Assembly: GCA_949294665.1 (NCBI GenBank)
Contig: CASFID010000003.1
Coordinates: 1-64,000 of the forward strand
Length of the DNA: 64,000 bases
Reading direction: 5' to 3'
Origin: an uncultured Eubacteriales bacterium
GTDB lineage: Bacteria > Bacillota > Clostridia > Lachnospirales > Lachnospiraceae
Every line of letters begins with the position of its first letter. Position 1 is the first letter of the stretch. Below are positions 60,498 to 64,000 of the stretch, piece after piece. Both the position numbers and the translations under genes were made by a program. The notes beneath the pieces were generated by a model that was given only the letters and a program-made list of their open reading frames with translations, was not told the DNA's origin and did no database searches.

Positions 60498-61763
60498 CTA
60501 TGTCTCCTCTATCTTCACTATGATCTTTTCCAGGTCGGGATATTTTAAAAGCTGTTCCTTAGTCAGCCGGATTTCCTCCATCTCTCCCGGAGCCATGATC
60601 CGGCGTTTTCTGTGAACCACTCTTTCGCCGTCAAAACAGACTGCCACATAACAGTCTCTGAACACCGCGCCGACACGAAAACGCACAGTCAGTTCCCCGC
60701 TCATGCGCACAGTGCTGATCGACGTCGGAACTGTATAGCGGACGCCGTCCGCCGCGTTCAGACGAATCTCGCGTCCTCTCCCGGTACTGCGTTCCCCTTT
60801 AACATAAACGGCCGCATTCTTTCCCGCTGTTTCCGCCTCCTCGGAAACAAAGTCTACAAGGTCATGCACATGAAGTACATTTCCGCAGGCAAATACACCT
60901 TCAATATTTGTTTCCAGACTCTCGTTCACTTCCGGTCCCGCCGTTACCCCGCTCAGCTTCACGCCCATGCCGGAGGATAGTTCATTCTCCGGGATCAGTC
61001 CCACCGAAAGAAGCAGCGTGTCGCAGACATATTCTTCTGCGGTTCCCGGTATCGGTCTCCCTGCTGCATCGACCTCAGCCAATGTCACGCCCTCTACCCG
61101 TTCTTTTCCTTTGATATCCACAACCGTGTGACTGAGTTTGAGCGGTATCCCATAATCATCCAGACACTGGACGATATTTCTCTTAAGGCCTCCGGAATAT
61201 GGCATCAGCTCGGCCACCGCCTTGACCTTTGCCCCCTCCAGCGTCATCCGCCTCGCCATGATCAGTCCGATATCGCCGGAGCCCAGGATCACGACCTCCC
61301 GTCCCGGCATAAGCCCTTCCATATTTACAAGTCTCTGCGCCGTCCCCGCAGAGTAGATCCCCGCCGGGCGGTAACCCGGAATATTCAGGGCGCCTCTGGC
61401 GCGCTCCCGACACCCCATGGCGAGGATGACCGCCTTCGCCCGGATTTCAAAAAGCCCGTCAGTCCGGTTCATGGCAGTGACCATTTTCTCATGACTGATA
61501 TCCATGACCATTGTGTTCAGACAGTATTCTATCTCAAGCGCGTTCACCTGATCAATAAATCTCTGTGCATATTCCGGTCCGGTCAGCTCTTCTTTAAAGG
61601 TATGGAGCCCGAACCCGTTATGGATGCACTGATTCAGGATGCCGCCCAGTTCCTTATCCCGTTCAAGGATGAGGATACTGTCGATCCCGTTCTTTTTTGC
61701 CGAGACCGCAGCCGCAAGGCCTGCCGGACCTCCGCCGATGATGACAATATCATAATTTTTCAT
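60498..61763 (-). CDS. FAD-dependent pyridine nucleotide-disulfide-type oxidoreductase (GlpB-like partner)
   Basis: The 421-residue protein has IIGGGPAGLAAAVSAKK, the second dinucleotide motif EVVILGSGDIGLIMARR and an FACGNVLHVHDLVD segment for FAD. It is encoded 17 bp after the GlpA-like gene and just before the DUF1667 gene. The set corresponds to an anaerobic glycerol-3-phosphate (or related 2-hydroxy acid) dehydrogenase complex that passes electrons on. Confidence 0.87.
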   Translation of the reverse strand: MKNYDIVIIGGGPAGLAAAVSAKKNGIDSILILERDKELGGILNQCIHNGFGLHTFKEELTGPEYAQRFIDQVNALEIEYCLNTMVMDISHEKMVTAMNRTDGLFEIRAKAVILAMGCRERARGALNIPGYRPAGIYSAGTAQRLVNMEGLMPGREVVILGSGDIGLIMARRMTLEGAKVKAVAELMPYSGGLKRNIVQCLDDYGIPLKLSHTVVDIKGKERVEGVTLAEVDAAGRPIPGTAEEYVCDTLLLSVGLIPENELSSGMGVKLSGVTAGPEVNESLETNIEGVFACGNVLHVHDLVDFVSEEAETAGKNAAVYVKGERSTGRGREIRLNAADGVRYTVPTSISTVRMSGELTVRFRVGAVFRDCYVAVCFDGERVVHRKRRIMAPGEMEEIRLTKEQLLKYPDLEKIIVKIEET

Positions 61764-61780
61764 GTCCGAAGCCTTCCTCT

Positions 61781-63217
61781 CTACAGCGTGTCTTTATTTG
61801 TGCCGACAACCAGCCTGGAATTTCCGCCTGATTTTGTTATATCCGACATGCTCACATTCCACTCACGTGCCAGGAGTTCCATCGTCCTGGGGGAACAAAA
61901 TCCTGACTGGCATCGTCCCATACCGGCCCTGGTCCTTCGTTTTATACCGTCCAGAGTTCTTGCCCCCAGCGGACGCCGGATCGCATCCAGGATTTCTCCC
62001 TCTGTTATCATTTCACAGCGGCAGATGATATTGCCATAGGCGGGTTCTGTCCGAATCAATTCGGCCCGCTCCTCTTTTGACATTGTGTTCGGATCCAGGA
62101 TTCCTCTTCTTGCAGGGATAAACTCTTCTTTTTCCTCTAGTCCCAGTTTCTCTTTTAATATTCCCGCCACCATCTCACCGATCGCCGGGCAGCTTGTAAG
62201 TCCCGGCGATTCGATCCCGGCACAGTCGATAAAGCCTTCCGCATCTTCTATTTCTCTAATGATAAACTCTGATCCGTCCTCGTGGGCGCGCAGTCCCGCG
62301 AAAGAGGTAATGACCTGGCGCATGGGAAGATCTTTTACGCTCTGTCCCGCTTTCACGATCACAGTATCGAGTCCCTCTCTGGTCGTGTTTGTCCCTTCTT
62401 TATCCTCAATGTCGACAGCCGTCGGCCCGATCAGAAGATTGCCGTGTATGGTAGGAGTGACCAGCACTCCTTTCCCGTATTTAGATGGGAGCGAGAAAAT
62501 CGTCCTGCTCACATGACCACCCGCAGTTTTATCCAGCAGGCAGTATTCGCCGCGCCTGGGAGTGATATGGATCTTCTGTCTGCTCACCATATTATGGAAT
62601 TTATCTGCATAGACGCCCGCCGCATTGACCACACATTTCGTATGAAATACCCCCTGGTCCGTACGGATCTCATATCCTGCTTCTGTTTTCCGGATATACT
62701 GCACCTCTGTATTGAATCTGAATTCCACACCGTTCATATAAGCATTTTCGGCAAATGCAATGTTCATACCGAACGGACATACGATTCCGGCGGACGGCGC
62801 GTACAGAGCGGCATAGACCTTGTCGGTAATATTCGGCTCCATTGCAAGGACTTCCTCACGGTTCAGGATCTTAAGTCCTCTGACGCCGTTTGCGATCCCC
62901 CTGTCATAAAGTTTCTGCAGACCGGGCATCTCTTCTTCGCCCAGACAGATAACAAGAGAGCCGGTCCTCCTGAACGGGAAATCCAGCTCTTTGGCAAGAC
63001 GCTCCATCTTCTTATTTCCCTTCACATTCAGTTCTGCTTTCAGAGAACCCGGAACCGCGTCATAACCGGCATGCACGATCCCGCTGTTCGCTTTGGAAGT
63101 TCCGCAGCATACATCCTCCTCTTTCTCCAGTACACATATTCTGCCTTTATAGCGGGACAATTCCCGCGCGGATGCCGTACCGGACACTCCAGCTCCGATT
63201 ATGATCACGTCGTACAT
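61781..63217 (-). CDS. GlpA-like FAD-dependent dehydrogenase with C-terminal BFD-like domain
   Basis: The 478-residue protein has DVIIIGAGVSGTASARELSR (FAD), a DAO-type catalytic region, and a C-terminal BFD-like [2Fe-2S] domain (about residues 395-455) with ICRCE and CQSGFC. It oxidises a hydroxy substrate such as glycerol-3-phosphate. AGGGGGAAG precedes the ATG. It is the first gene of a three-gene unit. The substrate is inferred; 2-hydroxyglutarate-type substrates are an alternative. Confidence 0.87.
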   Translation of the reverse strand: MYDVIIIGAGVSGTASARELSRYKGRICVLEKEEDVCCGTSKANSGIVHAGYDAVPGSLKAELNVKGNKKMERLAKELDFPFRRTGSLVICLGEEEMPGLQKLYDRGIANGVRGLKILNREEVLAMEPNITDKVYAALYAPSAGIVCPFGMNIAFAENAYMNGVEFRFNTEVQYIRKTEAGYEIRTDQGVFHTKCVVNAAGVYADKFHNMVSRQKIHITPRRGEYCLLDKTAGGHVSRTIFSLPSKYGKGVLVTPTIHGNLLIGPTAVDIEDKEGTNTTREGLDTVIVKAGQSVKDLPMRQVITSFAGLRAHEDGSEFIIREIEDAEGFIDCAGIESPGLTSCPAIGEMVAGILKEKLGLEEKEEFIPARRGILDPNTMSKEERAELIRTEPAYGNIICRCEMITEGEILDAIRRPLGARTLDGIKRRTRAGMGRCQSGFCSPRTMELLAREWNVSMSDITKSGGNSRLVVGTNKDTL

Positions 63218-63311
63218 GTCAGCTTCCCCCTTAACATATGTCCTGTCAATGCATTTCCAGTATCCTTTTCTTCATTCTATCATATATATGGCGATTTTTT
63301 TATAGAAAAAA

Positions 63312-63333
63312 CCTGCAGAACTACATCTGCAGG
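63312..63333 (-). terminator. Terminator of the flavodoxin-like gene
   Basis: CCTGCAG (63312-63318) and CTGCAGG (63327-63333), perfect stem with an 8-nt loop, followed on the minus strand by TTTTTT. Confidence 0.7.
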
Positions 63334-63434
63334 CTTCTATTTAGGTATTTCTCCGGGAGCCGGCGCGGATGTTTTTGCTCCGCGCTTTACTCTTACTGAT
63401 TTCCACTTTATCATATCCAATAAGAATCCCTGAA

Positions 63435-63986
63435 TTACTCGATCGACTTTCCCAGTTCATAGGCTTCTTTCAGTTCCGGTTTCCCTTCGATGTCTCCCAC
63501 ATCTCCGTTTCCTCCGGCAAGGACATGGCCGAGGTTCCTCCATCTCAGATGTTCCATCAGATGGTCATAATAGAGCAGGACGTCGTCAAATCCGTTTCCC
63601 TCCGCGACCATCAGAAGTGCGGAAGACCTGTCGTGTCCTCTTAAGAGATTACCGTCGCCCTCCTCCAGCGCAAACAGCCGATCGATCGCTGTCCGGATCT
63701 GTCCGCTCATATTCCAGTAGTAAAGCGGTGTGGCAAGAATCACCACATCGGACTCTTTCACTGCCGGATAGATCTGATCCATGTCATCCTTCTGGACACA
63801 GGGACATTCTCTGCTGCTGTGTCCTCCGAAGCATCCTTTGCATCCGTGGATATCCATATCATCCAGGAAAAATTCTGTCACAGTATTCCCCGAGCTTTCC
63901 GCTCCTTCTGTAAATGATTTTACAAGCGCTGATGTATTCCCCTTTTTTCTGGGACTTCCGTTTAATATTACGATTTTCTTAGCCAT
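63435..63986 (-). CDS. Flavodoxin-fold NAD(P)H-dependent oxidoreductase
   Basis: The 183-residue protein has the FMN phosphate loop NGSPRKKGNTSALV, a cysteine-bearing CKGCFGGHSSRECPC region and ATPLYYWNMSG, as in NADPH-dependent FMN reductases and iron-sulfur flavoproteins. AAAGGAG precedes the ATG. It is a single gene with its own terminator. It may serve as a quinone, azo or nitro reductase; the substrate is unknown. Confidence 0.88.
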   Translation of the reverse strand: MAKKIVILNGSPRKKGNTSALVKSFTEGAESSGNTVTEFFLDDMDIHGCKGCFGGHSSRECPCVQKDDMDQIYPAVKESDVVILATPLYYWNMSGQIRTAIDRLFALEEGDGNLLRGHDRSSALLMVAEGNGFDDVLLYYDHLMEHLRWRNLGHVLAGGNGDVGDIEGKPELKEAYELGKSIE

Positions 63987-64000
63987 ACCGGTTCTCCTTT

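Noticed and set aside
1-64000. CRISPR arrays, rRNA genes and insertion sequences
   Set aside because: No regularly spaced direct repeats, no rRNA segments and no transposase genes were found on either strand.

Overview
The window looks like a chromosome segment of a Gram-positive gut anaerobe of the Lachnospiraceae (Bacillota). This is inferred from gene content, not from a marker-gene search: a fabH-acpP-fabK-fabD-fabG-fabF-accB-fabZ-accC-accDA type II fatty acid operon that uses FabK, class B sortase and LCP surface genes, a lysine/alanine-rich histone-like protein, an orphan-type selD/yedF module, and strong AGGAGG ribosome binding sites at moderate GC. Most genes lie on the minus strand. 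Positions and promoter/hairpin calls were read by eye.

Region 1-6132 is the right end of an integrated prophage-like element. It has a cro/CI-type divergent switch, a leftward operon of very small early genes, a rightward arm with an S24 repressor, a zinc-ribbon membrane protein, an Abi-family HEPN protein and a tyrosine integrase, and a 3' tRNA-Leu fragment as the attachment scar. Two rightward membrane-anchored genes with their own promoters (675-1259 and 1706-2143) interrupt the leftward operon, as prophage 'morons' do.

Region 6186-20500 is chromosomal: tRNA-Val, TetR/DegV, a J-domain protein with a zinc-ribbon membrane neighbour, a GldA/GldF/GldG/DUF4340 ABC system, a selenium module (yedF, selD, class V aminotransferase, DUF3343), an RlmI-like methyltransferase, a CmpB-type membrane protein, a sirtuin, an HD hydrolase and a histone-like DUF6465 protein.

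Region 20635-32345 is one fatty acid synthesis operon. It begins at a promoter overlapped by FabT-type TTTGA-N3-TCAAA operators and ends with a MarR-family gene that is the likely regulator. Two of its intergenic gaps hold structured repeats, and one of these hairpins recurs, with compensatory stem changes, between tRNA genes at 58.5 kb.

Region 32383-51242 carries two carbohydrate or polyol catabolic clusters, each with its own DhaK/DhaL kinase pair and class II aldolase. The first has a BCCT transporter and an iron alcohol dehydrogenase. The second has a PRD regulator, a fructose-type PTS (EIIA, EIIB, EIIC), dedicated HPr and Enzyme I, a bicupin, a TIM-barrel isomerase and an RpiB-like isomerase lacking the usual ring-opening histidine. 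The second set resembles tetrulose (erythrulose) phosphate pathways. A MerR regulator and an MFS transporter with a textbook 19-bp-spacer MerR promoter lie between them.

Region 51428-63986 holds HAD phosphatases, an O-antigen-ligase-like protein, a secreted protein ending at its sortase-like motif, a class B sortase, an LCP protein, a small [2Fe-2S] BFD-like protein, five tRNA genes with a rearranged tRNA-Thr relic, an SDR, a glycerol-3-phosphate-dehydrogenase-like flavoprotein operon and a flavodoxin-like reductase.
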